Source: Psychroserpens sp. (GTDB taxonomy: Bacteria > Bacteroidota > Bacteroidia > Flavobacteriales > Flavobacteriaceae). From it: a stretch of DNA of 64,000 nt. The notes beneath the pieces were generated by a model that saw nothing but the letters and a program-made list of their open reading frames with translations, searched no databases and was not told the DNA's origin. Shown piece after piece: positions 1 to 7,749 of the stretch. The stretch covers positions 38,305 to 102,304 of the forward strand of contig JAEPNY010000002.1 in the NCBI GenBank assembly GCA_017643165.1, read 5' to 3'. Position 1 is the stretch's first letter; every line of letters starts with the position of its first letter. The translations under genes and the position numbers were made by a program.

Positions 1-89
1 TTTTTAATTAGAAATCCAAGTTTCTCAGTGTAGAATTTTGCAGCTTTTTCTTGATCTCTAACGGGTATACTGATTAATGATACTTTCAT
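1..89 (-). CDS. VOC/glyoxalase-family protein (3' part outside window)
   Basis: Only the first 29 codons are present; the gene runs off the left edge. The visible N-terminus reads MKVSLISIPVRDQEKAAKFY followed by TEKLGF, the usual opening beta strand and first helix of the vicinal-oxygen-chelate fold (glyoxalase/bleomycin-resistance superfamily). The specific substrate cannot be told. It lies just downstream of, and on the same strand as, the AraC-type regulator, with a gap of about 25 bases, so the two are probably cotranscribed. Confidence 0.75.
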   Translation of the reverse strand, partial: MKVSLISIPVRDQEKAAKFYTEKLGFLIK

Positions 90-114
90 AATGATGTAAT
101 TTACATCTCAAAGA

Positions 115-519
115 TTATGAATCTGTAGCTATTAAACTTCTCGATTCTTGCTCTTTTTGAAATACACTCGGTGATTTACCAATCTTGTCTTTAAAGAGTT
201 TGCTAAACGAACCCAAACTTTCAAATCCAACGGCATAACAAGTCTCAGTTACTGACATGCCATTGATTAAGTACTCTTTCGACTTTTTAATTCGCCTATC
301 GGTTAAATACTGTTTTGGCGTTAAACCATAATACCGTTTAAAAAGCCGGTGTAAATGGAACTTCGATGTAAATCGCATTTCGGATAGAAGGTCAAGATTT
401 AAATTTTTATGCAAATTATTGTCAATATATAGACGTGTCTTAATTATCGAAGCTATTTGATGTTCATTTGAAAACCATTTCGATTTTAATCGGATCAATT
501 TTTCTTCGTAGGACGTCAT
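115..519 (-). CDS. AraC-family transcriptional regulator (short, DNA-binding domain only)
   Basis: A 134-residue protein made almost entirely of the AraC/XylS double helix-turn-helix: first HTH around residues 40-65 (DLLSEMRFTSKFHLHRLFKR), second around 88-115 (SVTETCYAVGFESLGSFSKL), then the typical KIGKSPSVFQK end. There is no ligand-binding or dimerisation domain, so it resembles the short regulators often paired with VOC-family genes, and one follows directly downstream. Its effector and targets are unknown. The start is the first ATG after a poly-T stretch. Confidence 0.85.
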   Translation of the reverse strand: MTSYEEKLIRLKSKWFSNEHQIASIIKTRLYIDNNLHKNLNLDLLSEMRFTSKFHLHRLFKRYYGLTPKQYLTDRRIKKSKEYLINGMSVTETCYAVGFESLGSFSKLFKDKIGKSPSVFQKEQESRSLIATDS

Positions 520-615
520 TTTTTGTGATTATTAGCTACACTTATAAAAGTAGAAAAAAATCTTAAACTTCCATTCTGTCAATATATTATTCAATACTAT
601 TAGAGTAAAGTGAAT

Positions 616-1104
616 TTACTCCTCAATAAATTTTAGAGTTGCGATAATGATGCCATTTTTGTGATTAGCGTCGGTGTATTGAACGTCAAATTCACGTAAA
701 ACTGTTCCCATTGGTATTCTATCTAATGTAAATTTGTCAATATAGAAAGGCGCACCAGTTGGTTTTTCATCGACAAATGTTGCAAAGGTTTTTTTCAGAT
801 CTAATAATTGAATCTTCCTAGTTATTCGTTTATCATTAGATTCATAAGCGATATGAAAAATGAGATTTTCAAATGACTCATTCTTGTTAATCTTTAAGGT
901 CAACAAGGATTTGTCTAGACTGCTGCTTTCAAGAACTAAAAGCGAATCTTTATAAATCTTCCATTGTATAAGCGAGTCTCCATTTAAATGCGAAGCATCA
1001 GCATTTTTTGAGCTACATAAAGATAAATTAGTATGCCTTGTATTGACATTGTAACAAAAAAGCACTACAAGTATAGTTGAGAAAGAAAAGAGCTTAAGTT
1101 TCAT
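616..1104 (-). CDS. hypothetical exported protein
   Basis: 162 residues with a hydrophobic N-terminal segment (about residues 4-19, KLFSFSTILVVLFCY) that looks like a signal peptide or anchor; the rest is hydrophilic and probably beta-rich. I do not recognise the family. It lies 19 bases downstream of the three-span membrane protein on the same strand, so the two may form a unit. Codon use and A+T content match the surroundings. Confidence 0.65.
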   Translation of the reverse strand: MKLKLFSFSTILVVLFCYNVNTRHTNLSLCSSKNADASHLNGDSLIQWKIYKDSLLVLESSSLDKSLLTLKINKNESFENLIFHIAYESNDKRITRKIQLLDLKKTFATFVDEKPTGAPFYIDKFTLDRIPMGTVLREFDVQYTDANHKNGIIIATLKFIEE

Positions 1105-1123
1105 TATAAGATGTATTAGTCTA

Positions 1124-1729
1124 TTATTTCATGTCACCAGTTGCTATTTGATCATTATTGAATCGTGGAGAATGCAGCGTTCCAAAATAGCCTGTTTTAA
1201 AATCTAATGAAATTGTATCTCCAGGACTTAATGTGCTAATCATTTTGTATTTGGTTTTGTCCATTAACCCTATTCTTACTAAATCAAATAACATTAATGT
1301 TTCTCCATTTTCGCTAGAAAATGTTCTATCAAATTCACGTTGATTATTATCTGTTAGTTTATATGTTTTGGTAATTAACGGTTCTTCATGTTGTCGATTA
1401 GCGTACAAGTAACCTGTAATAAATAATTCTTTACAAAAGAAAAACACTAAAATATTCAAGAGTAGTAAGAAACTCAATATACTTTGAAATGTATCCTTCC
1501 AAAAGGTCTTTGAACCAAAAGATTTGATATTAGTAATAAAAATCACAAATAGTATAGTGAGGTTAATACCAAGGATCACAAACCAATATGATGTGTCTAT
1601 AATGCCAATATCAAATTCAGTGTAATATTCTTTTTGTCTTTCAAAAAGGTCATCCTTCACGAACATCAAGAAAAGTGATGTTATGAAAATGACGATAAGT
1701 AGGTATTTAGTTGTTTTGTTAGATTTCAT
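1124..1729 (-). CDS. hypothetical inner-membrane protein, three predicted spans
   Basis: About 201 residues from the chosen start (MKSNKTTKY). Three hydrophobic segments are visible, near residues 9-27, 47-70 and 85-107, followed by a roughly 90-residue soluble tail containing SPGDTISLDFKTGYFG. An upstream in-frame ATG at 1792 exists, but it would sit inside the tRNA terminator hairpin, so the start at 1729 is preferred. Family not recognised. Probably cotranscribed with the exported protein downstream. Confidence 0.65.
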   Translation of the reverse strand: MKSNKTTKYLLIVIFITSLFLMFVKDDLFERQKEYYTEFDIGIIDTSYWFVILGINLTILFVIFITNIKSFGSKTFWKDTFQSILSFLLLLNILVFFFCKELFITGYLYANRQHEEPLITKTYKLTDNNQREFDRTFSSENGETLMLFDLVRIGLMDKTKYKMISTLSPGDTISLDFKTGYFGTLHSPRFNNDQIATGDMK

Positions 1730-1792
1730 GGTATGGTCAAGGTAGGAAAGTTCCATTAAATTATCAATTATCTTAGACAATTTATATAACAA

Positions 1793-1824
1793 AAAAGCAA
1801 GCTAATATTTAGCTTGCTTTTCAA
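1793..1824 (-). terminator. intrinsic terminator of tRNA-Arg
   Basis: On the minus strand, AAGCAAGCTAA / TTAGCTTGCTT form a long stem with a 3-base loop followed by TTTTTT. It begins about 10 bases after the tRNA 3' end, so it most likely ends the tRNA transcript. Confidence 0.85.
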
Positions 1825-1833
1825 ATTCACTTG

Positions 1834-1907
1834 TGACCTCGACAGGATTCAAACCTGTAACCTTCTGAGCCGTAATCAGATGCGCTATTCAGTTGCGCCA
1901 CGAGGCC
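1834..1907 (-). tRNA. tRNA-Arg (anticodon ACG)
   Basis: A complete 74-nt cloverleaf can be folded by hand: acceptor GGCCTCG/CGAGGTC (one G-U pair), D stem GCGC/GCGC, anticodon stem TCTGA/TCAGA with loop TTACGGC (anticodon ACG), T stem ACAGG/CCTGT with loop TTTGAAT, discriminator A. CCA is not encoded. Anticodon ACG (wobble A expected to be deaminated to inosine) reads CGN arginine codons. Confidence 0.95.
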
Positions 1908-2013
1908 GTTTTTGTGGCTGCAAATATATTTCTTTTTAGAAGAACCACAAAACAAAATTATTTAAAATACGAAGGACATACAAATTGATAATTATTATTA
2001 TCAAATGTATTGT

Positions 2014-2166
2014 TCATCCCAGTGCACGCATCGTGACAAATGCACGCCAGCCAATAATTGCCAATTGCAATTTAGAGGCTTTGGTGATGTCAAGTTGCCG
2101 TTTAGTATAACTAGGTAAAATAACCTTATTGATCTTGGCTAGGATTTGAAAAACCGATCGCTTCAT
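2014..2166 (-). CDS. small basic protein, 50 residues (family only vaguely recognised)
   Basis: An ATG-initiated frame of 50 codons beginning MKRSVFQILAKINKVILPSY and ending in LAIIGWRAFVTMRALG before TGA. It is Lys/Arg-rich with an amphipathic N-terminal helix and a hydrophobic C-terminal part. I have a weak recollection of similar approximately 50-residue unnamed proteins (KINK..LPSY.K..LD..KA.K.QLAIIGW..) across flavobacteria, which together with the coherent composition in a gene-poor region argues for a real gene. Function unknown. Confidence 0.6.
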   Translation of the reverse strand: MKRSVFQILAKINKVILPSYTKRQLDITKASKLQLAIIGWRAFVTMRALG

Positions 2167-2331
2167 ATCGTATACATAAGAATGGTATACGTAAAAGTAC
2201 GGGATTTAATACAGCCTAACAAGTTCCTTCTTGGTCATATCTTCAGCAAACATACCAGGATATCTCTTTTGCGCTTCTGGTAAGTCTGTTGATCAAATTA
2301 AAATTTCTTGTAATTGATTGTTGAAGATTTT

Positions 2332-2364
2332 TTGATTGATGATTGATTGATTGATTGATGATTG
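2332..2364. repeat. simple-sequence repeat (GATT)n
   Basis: About eight imperfect copies of TTGA/GATT in tandem. It is low-complexity, probably slippage-prone, and lies outside any gene, so no phase-variation role is evident. Confidence 0.8.
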
Positions 2365-2892
2365 TTCTTTAATGATGTAAAACTTATTCTAGACTAAGTT
2401 CTACAGTCATGGTTCTTGGTTTAGATAATCGAAAATAAAACATCGATTAACAGCTTTGCTAGAGTTAACATAATTATTTGGTTTTTTGGTTATTAATTGG
2501 TTCAATTTCTTGATTGAGTTTCCAATATATAATTTCGGAAATCTTACCTCCAAACGATTTAATTAAAATCTATGAAATTGAATATGAATTCATAACTAAA
2601 AAAATGAAATATGTTTCAATAAAAATGTGACTACCTTAAAGAGAGTTAATAAAAATAACTTAAAAAGCACTTAATAGTTTCAAAATGTAATAATTCAAGG
2701 GGGTTTTTGAGGTAATTTTTTTTGACCAAGGGGCATTTCGTCTAAAAAATGACGAAAAATGACCTTTTCATCTTTTTGAGTCCTGAATTTATTAAAATGG
2801 TTGTCGTGATTAATAACATAAAAATATTGACGAATTTTTGTTAAAGTAAGGTCATATTTTAGGGATCATATAGAATAGCTTTAAAAGATGAT

Positions 2893-2900
2893 TACATTTG
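2893..2900 (+). promoter_or_regulatory. -7 promoter element of the nuclease gene
   Basis: TACATTTG matches the Bacteroidota -7 consensus TAnnTTTG exactly and ends 13 bases before the ATG, implying a very short 5' leader. No clear TTG lies at the expected -33 position. Confidence 0.5.
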
Positions 2901-2913
2901 TAAAAAACAGAAA

Positions 2914-4890
2914 ATGAAACGACCGCTACTTTATTTCATTTCCATGTGCTTTATGCATTTTGGTTTTTCGCAAGTTGTAATTAATGAACTCGATTGCGAT
3001 ACACCTGGTGTTGATAATATGGAATTTGTTGAACTTCTTAGTGATACACCAAATTTCCCTCTAGATGGTTATGTACTCGTATTTTTTAATGGTTCTACGT
3101 CAGGAATGAATTCCAGTTACTTTACGATTGATCTAGATGGATACGTTACTGATATAAACGGACTCTTATTAATAGGAAGTAATTCGGTAAGTCCGTCTCC
3201 GCAGTTACTAATTTCGGCTAATGTGATTCAAAATGGTGCTGATGCAGTGGCGATTTATCAAGCCGATGACACCGATTTTCCTGAAGACACCGTAGCGACA
3301 ATTGATGATCTTATTGACGTGTTAATCTATGGAACTGCAGATGCTGATGATGCCGATATGATCGCTATATTTAATCAAGACCCGCGATTTACCAACATTC
3401 AACAAATTAATGAAGGATCCGGTAACAACACCAATTCAATCCAGCGATTTGTCGATATGGATGATAATGTAAGCTATTCAGCAACGACACCAACGCCACG
3501 TCAGTTAAATGATGGGAGTGGCATTGTTCTTAATGGTATCAGTATTAGTGTAGCACAATCACAGTATGATGAAGATCAAAGTTTTGATATTACTTTTGCC
3601 TCAGAATCTCCAGTCGCTGAAACATTGAACTTCAATATTTTGTTAGACAATAACGGTTTTGATAGTTCTGATTTTAGTGGAAATACGGCCATTACTATAC
3701 CTATAAATCAATCATCGGCATCTACGACTATAACACTTATTGATGATTCTGATGACGAAGGGGATGAGGTTACTCGTATTCGATTTGAAAGTTTACCGGC
3801 AACATATCTGGCTTTGAATGATAATTTAGAAGTGCGCATTGTTGATAACGATTTTACGGTAGCGAATTTCGGGACACCTCTTAATCCTACCTTCGGAAAC
3901 GTTACTAGCACACAACCTGGAAGTTATTACAATTCTTTAGACGGACTTGCCGATGCGGCCTTAAGACAGGCATTACAGGATATTATAGCGAACCAGAATG
4001 TGGTTCGTGCGCAAACCTATGCAGATGTATTGGATATTTTAAGAGAAGCTGATCAAAATCCGCTTAATAGCAATCAAGTCTGGTTAGTTTATACCGAACA
4101 GGGACGTGCGAAATTAGATTTGCAAACAGGCTCGAATAATAATGGAAAATGGAATCGTGAACATACGTTTCCTAGATCAAGAGGTGGTTTCAATGATATT
4201 GAAGCGGATGATATAGCCGATGGTATTGATGTATTCTGGACGACCAAGGCAGACTCATTGCGACATGGGAATTCAGATGCTCATGCTTTACGTGCTGCAG
4301 ACGGACCAGAGAATAGCACTCGTGGGAATCAGCATTACGGGCAATATACTGGACCTGTTGCGAACCAAGGTAGTTTTTATGGTGATGTTGCAAGAGCCGT
4401 GTTGTACATGGATATTAGGTATAATGGTTTAGAAATTGTAAATGGTTTCCCTAGTATGACCGGACAACTAGGAGACCTTAATACCTTGTTAGATTGGCAC
4501 CGTAACGATCCTCCAGACGATTATGAGATGAATCGAAATAATGTAGTTTATACTTGGCAATTCAATCGAAATCCATTTATAGATCAACCAGATCTTGTAG
4601 AGTACATTTGGGGTAATAATGTTGGTGATCCTTGGTCACAAGTATTGAGTGTATCTCAGGATGACCTTCGTGATGTAAAGATCATTCCTAATCCATCTAA
4701 TGGTGTAATTAGACTCTCTGGTATTATAGGTCGAACAGAATTAATAATTTATTCAATAGATGGTAGACGCTTAAACGCAATGACCGTGAATTCAGATCGC
4801 AGTATTGATCTAAATGTTCCTTCCGGTATTTATCTCGTTCAGCTAGTTTCCGAAGACAAAAAGATTGTTAAGAAATTAATCGTAAACTAA
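2914..4890 (+). CDS. secreted endonuclease I-family nuclease with T9SS sorting domain
   Basis: 658 residues, modular. Signal peptide 1-19 (ending FGFSQ); a lamin-tail-like beta domain about 20-190 (VVINELDCDTPGVDNMEFVEL); a Calx-beta-like domain about 205-315 (IDDSDDEGDEVTRIRF); the endonuclease I domain about 325-590 with the signature NREHTFPRS (His417 is the expected general base) and DLNTLLDWHRNDPP near its end; then a T9SS type A C-terminal domain about 598-658 (IIPNPSNGVIRL...YLVQLVSEDKKIVKKLIVN). Expected to be exported through the Sec and type IX systems and to degrade extracellular or biofilm DNA/RNA, perhaps for nutrients. Monocistronic: own promoter and terminator. Confidence 0.9.
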   Translation: MKRPLLYFISMCFMHFGFSQVVINELDCDTPGVDNMEFVELLSDTPNFPLDGYVLVFFNGSTSGMNSSYFTIDLDGYVTDINGLLLIGSNSVSPSPQLLISANVIQNGADAVAIYQADDTDFPEDTVATIDDLIDVLIYGTADADDADMIAIFNQDPRFTNIQQINEGSGNNTNSIQRFVDMDDNVSYSATTPTPRQLNDGSGIVLNGISISVAQSQYDEDQSFDITFASESPVAETLNFNILLDNNGFDSSDFSGNTAITIPINQSSASTTITLIDDSDDEGDEVTRIRFESLPATYLALNDNLEVRIVDNDFTVANFGTPLNPTFGNVTSTQPGSYYNSLDGLADAALRQALQDIIANQNVVRAQTYADVLDILREADQNPLNSNQVWLVYTEQGRAKLDLQTGSNNNGKWNREHTFPRSRGGFNDIEADDIADGIDVFWTTKADSLRHGNSDAHALRAADGPENSTRGNQHYGQYTGPVANQGSFYGDVARAVLYMDIRYNGLEIVNGFPSMTGQLGDLNTLLDWHRNDPPDDYEMNRNNVVYTWQFNRNPFIDQPDLVEYIWGNNVGDPWSQVLSVSQDDLRDVKIIPNPSNGVIRLSGIIGRTELIIYSIDGRRLNAMTVNSDRSIDLNVPSGIYLVQLVSEDKKIVKKLIVN

Positions 4891-4916
4891 AAAAGCGCCT
4901 CTTTCGAAACGCTTTT
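4891..4916. terminator. bidirectional terminator between nuclease and M56 genes
   Basis: AAAAGCG / CGCTTTT stem with a 12-base loop lies between the two convergent stop codons, with A and T tracts on both sides, so it can serve both transcripts. Confidence 0.7.
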
Positions 4917-4922
4917 AAAGAA

Positions 4923-7172
4923 TTATAGTTGAGAACTGACTACGACTTGACCTCTGTAGTCATGACCATATTTTATTGGAGGAATGCCGTCTGCTGACTC
5001 ATAAGTCGCACTTGCACGATTACCGTTATTATCTTTTACAGTAATTTTAATTCTAGTAATTTTTCCGCTTTTATTGCGCTTGATTTTACTGAAACGTACA
5101 TCTAGACCATGATCATCCTTTAGTGTTTGCTTATCGCGTTCTAGCAGGGCTTTTGGAGTCTCTTTGTCAACCAATCGCATGGCGCTACTGTTGTCTACAA
5201 AGAATACATTATTATAACCAGTTACAACTTTAGTAACGTTTCCGTCGTCATCTGTATAGGTTGCGCCTTTAACTCTTACTTTATAGTCACCATCGTTAGA
5301 TGTTCTTAATTTAATTTTATTGGCATTGATATCTCCAGTTTTTGAATCAATAATGATCACGCCATTTTTGCCTTTGTCACCATAAATCTCAATGGCTCTG
5401 GTATCTTTAATAACTTCAATTTTATCAATTAAGTTGTAATCCATTGACTTCATGTCTTTTTTTGTGATCACTTTGTCATCCATAATGATCAAAGGCGTTT
5501 CACCATCATCGGTGTCAAAGAATTCATACTCTACACTGAAATTGCTCTTCTTATCGTGATCTATTGTCCAACCTTTCGCGTCCTTTTTATTAAGAATAAC
5601 CGCGCCATTTTTAGCTTTGTAACCATAAACTTCAACAGCAGCTTTGCCTTTTAAAATATTAAGTGATTTGATATCGTCAGAATCCACATCTTCTAAGGCT
5701 TCCTTAGTTACAACTTTTCCATCGATAATATAGATTGGTTCGTCAGATTTAGTTCTGTAGTAGAATGTATTTTTGTCTTTATTGGAAGCATCGATCTCAA
5801 CAGATTTTCCATCATCAGAAGTCCACGAATAGGTTTTACCCCCTTTTGAATTGAAATAGACGGTATCAATATTTGATCGTTTAACGATCTTTACTTTTCC
5901 TGATTTATCATCAGTTTCTTCGTCGATTTCTTCAACTACAATAATATCTCCCGTTGTAGATTGTATCGTGGTTCCGCCGTCTTTCGATTTGAACGTGAAG
6001 GTATTTGGATTGAGTTGACCCACACCAAAAGTTTTATCACTCATTCGGAAATAAAACTTCTTGATTGGTTCATCACTGTCTGTGTTGTACGTCGTACTGC
6101 CAGTTTCACTTGTGAATTTTGTATTTATTCCTGTAATCTCACCATTTTTATTGCGTTTTAGATCGCTATATTCAAAAGTTACCCCTTCTGCTTTCAGGTC
6201 TTTTTGAATGGTTTTTAGATCATCATCGCTCATATCTTTATTGAAAATAATTTCAATTTCTTTTCCTTCATCTTCAGATGGAGCTGCGATTGTTGAGGTT
6301 TTAGCAGGTGTTTCTATATAGACTTCTTTAGTATTGAAGCTCATCATAAATAGTGCTAAAACCGGAACAATTAGTAAGAATTTGAGTTTGTTTAGTTTGT
6401 GTGATTTTGATTTGTGTAACATAACGATTCGTTTTTTGATTAATGAGGTATAAAATTGATTTGTAAATGCCAATTCGTGATTTTTAACACTGGCTTTTAA
6501 TAATACGGTCTGATAGCTTTTTTTGCATTCAGAGATGTACTGTGCTTTTTGGTCTGCGATGAATTCTAAATTCTGTTGTAAGGCCTTTTTATAGAGCCAT
6601 GCAATAGGATTAAACCAAAACAATAAACACACAATATTAGCAAACAACGTATCTAAAGAATGCCATTGTTTAGAGTGTACTTTCTCATGAGTTATGACGT
6701 GTTCAAGTTCGGTTGAATTAAAATGTTTCGGATTATATACAATGCGATTAAAGAAAGAAAATGGCGCGACATCTTCATGCGTTTCCACAATCTTAAACGC
6801 TCCATTTGCTTGTTCGTTACTAGTATTTAAAATGCGGTGCAGTGATACGAACTCGATAATTAACTTTGTTAAGAAAAATAGTATCCCAACAGAATAAATT
6901 GCAAATAGAATCGTACTAAAATCGAAAGGTTCTTCCTCTATTACAGGAATAGATTCGTTAGACGCGGTAGAATCTACCACAAATGCGCTTAGATCAATTG
7001 GTGTATATTCTATATAAATTGGTATTACAACAAGTGGCAAACAAGAAGCCACAATTAATCCTATTAATAAGAACAAGCGGTTAGCTTGGAAAAAGGTATC
7101 ACGCTGTAAAAATAGTTGGTAGCAGCCGTAAAAAATCAATAAAACTGCGGAAGCCTTTAATAGATAGTCCAT
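4923..7172 (-). CDS. M56-family (BlaR1-like) membrane peptidase with TonB-plug-like modules
   Basis: 749 residues. The N-terminal third has transmembrane segments near 5-20, 33-52, 88-108, 170-195 and 265-285 and the M56 zinc-protease motif HEKVH (162-166) with the distal Glu in LEFIAD (about 203). The C-terminal 460 residues are periplasmic and hold two related modules resembling TonB-dependent-receptor plug segments (PIYIIDGKVVTKEALEDV and PLIIMDDKVITKKDMKSM, each followed by an EVYGYKAKNGAVI-like strand) instead of the beta-lactam-binding domain of classical BlaR1. It follows the BlaI gene by 2 bases and very likely inactivates that repressor on receiving a signal. The signal is unknown; the plug-like modules suggest an outer-membrane cue. 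Confidence 0.85.
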   Translation of the reverse strand: MDYLLKASAVLLIFYGCYQLFLQRDTFFQANRLFLLIGLIVASCLPLVVIPIYIEYTPIDLSAFVVDSTASNESIPVIEEEPFDFSTILFAIYSVGILFFLTKLIIEFVSLHRILNTSNEQANGAFKIVETHEDVAPFSFFNRIVYNPKHFNSTELEHVITHEKVHSKQWHSLDTLFANIVCLLFWFNPIAWLYKKALQQNLEFIADQKAQYISECKKSYQTVLLKASVKNHELAFTNQFYTSLIKKRIVMLHKSKSHKLNKLKFLLIVPVLALFMMSFNTKEVYIETPAKTSTIAAPSEDEGKEIEIIFNKDMSDDDLKTIQKDLKAEGVTFEYSDLKRNKNGEITGINTKFTSETGSTTYNTDSDEPIKKFYFRMSDKTFGVGQLNPNTFTFKSKDGGTTIQSTTGDIIVVEEIDEETDDKSGKVKIVKRSNIDTVYFNSKGGKTYSWTSDDGKSVEIDASNKDKNTFYYRTKSDEPIYIIDGKVVTKEALEDVDSDDIKSLNILKGKAAVEVYGYKAKNGAVILNKKDAKGWTIDHDKKSNFSVEYEFFDTDDGETPLIIMDDKVITKKDMKSMDYNLIDKIEVIKDTRAIEIYGDKGKNGVIIIDSKTGDINANKIKLRTSNDGDYKVRVKGATYTDDDGNVTKVVTGYNNVFFVDNSSAMRLVDKETPKALLERDKQTLKDDHGLDVRFSKIKRNKSGKITRIKITVKDNNGNRASATYESADGIPPIKYGHDYRGQVVVSSQL

Positions 7173-7174
7173 AG

Positions 7175-7534
7175 TTATTGTTTTTGTTCGATTAACGTAA
7201 TGATTTCTTTTAACTCATCAATACTTATCTTTTCTTCTTTAGCGAAAAATGAGACAACGTTCTTATATGAATTATTGAAATAGTTTTCAATGGCTGTATT
7301 CATAAATCGTTTTTTATAAGACTCTTTGCTCACGATAGGGTAGTACTGGTGTGTTTTTCCATAAGCATTATAACTTACATACCCCTTTTCTTCTAAATTT
7401 CTGATAATGGTTGATAATGTATTATAATGTGGTTTATCTTCTTTTATTTCTGCAAGTACATCTTTGACGAATGCTTTTTCCAATCGCCATAAGATGTGCA
7501 TAATTTCTTCTTCTTTGTTCGTTAACTTTTGCAT
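7175..7534 (-). CDS. BlaI/MecI/CopY-family transcriptional repressor
   Basis: 119 residues with the winged-helix of the BlaI/MecI family: KLTNKEEEIMHILWRLEKAF at the N-terminus, the recognition segment YNTLSTIIRNLEEKGYVSY near 37-57, and a C-terminal dimerisation helix pair including FFAKEEKISIDEL. Such proteins bind palindromic operators as dimers and are cleaved by their M56 partner, encoded immediately downstream. The operator pair just upstream of this gene (7567-7604) supports autorepression. The regulon outside this operon is unknown. Confidence 0.92.
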   Translation of the reverse strand: MQKLTNKEEEIMHILWRLEKAFVKDVLAEIKEDKPHYNTLSTIIRNLEEKGYVSYNAYGKTHQYYPIVSKESYKKRFMNTAIENYFNNSYKNVVSFFAKEEKISIDELKEIITLIEQKQ

Positions 7535-7559
7535 ACTGCGTGTTTTTTAAATGCTGAAA

Positions 7560-7604
7560 CAAACATATAACTATTTTTGTAGTTATACAACTATTAAAAT
7601 AGTT
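7560..7604 (-). promoter_or_regulatory. blaI-like promoter with two tandem palindromic operators
   Basis: Minus-strand promoter: -7 element TATGTTTG (7567-7560) and TTG (7590-7588) separated by exactly 20 bp. Two perfect dyads overlap it: ATAACTA-N6-TAGTTAT (7567-7586) filling the spacer, and AACTA-N6-TAGTT (7589-7604) covering the -33 element. Both share the core ACTA-N6-TAGT, the same half-sites and spacing as I recall for the staphylococcal mec/bla operator. A third overlapping dyad, TAGTTATTTAACTA, occupies 7600-7613. Binding of BlaI here would block RNA polymerase directly. Confidence 0.75.
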
Positions 7605-7682
7605 ATTTAACTAAATTTTAAGGTATGTAGCCTTAATAATCAATACATTAAATAGAGAATAATTGGCCAATTGATTTTAGTC

Positions 7683-7736
7683 ATAGTATAGAGCGCATTT
7701 TATACTATATTCGCAGTCTAGATCGCTACTGTAGCG
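7683..7736. promoter_or_regulatory. inverted repeats upstream of the Ca2+/Na+ exchanger gene
   Basis: Two perfect inverted repeats precede the gene: ATAGTATA / TATACTAT (7683-7690 and 7701-7708, 10-base spacer) and CGCTAC-T-GTAGCG (7724-7736). TATATTCG at 7707-7714 is a near match to the -7 element. They could be operators or leader hairpins; I cannot tell which. Confidence 0.35.
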
Positions 7737-7749
7737 TTAAAAGTTATAT

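Larger units (their letters stand above)
2167..2913. other. gene-poor, A+T-rich region
   Basis: No convincing intact gene. On the minus strand 2206-2292 there is a short open frame between two stops (it contains QKRYPGMFAEDMTKKELVRL) that looks protein-like and could be the tail of a decayed gene. A GATT-type simple repeat lies at 2332-2364. An inverted repeat TTTCGTC / GACGAAA (2736-2742 and 2751-2757) with an 8-base loop sits about 160 bases before the nuclease gene. The remainder is A+T-rich with frequent stops in all frames. Confidence 0.5.

Noticed and set aside
2332-2364. GATT repeat as a phase-variation switch or CRISPR remnant
   Set aside because: Not in a gene or between promoter elements, and there are no spacers; treated as simple low-complexity DNA.
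2736-2757. TTTCGTC/GACGAAA inverted repeat as a terminator
   Set aside because: No T-tract follows and no gene ends there; could be an operator but there is no supporting evidence.
7661-7672. 12-bp perfect palindrome AATTGGCCAATT as an operator
   Set aside because: Far from both promoters of the flanking genes and AT/GC simple; no partner site seen, so not claimed.
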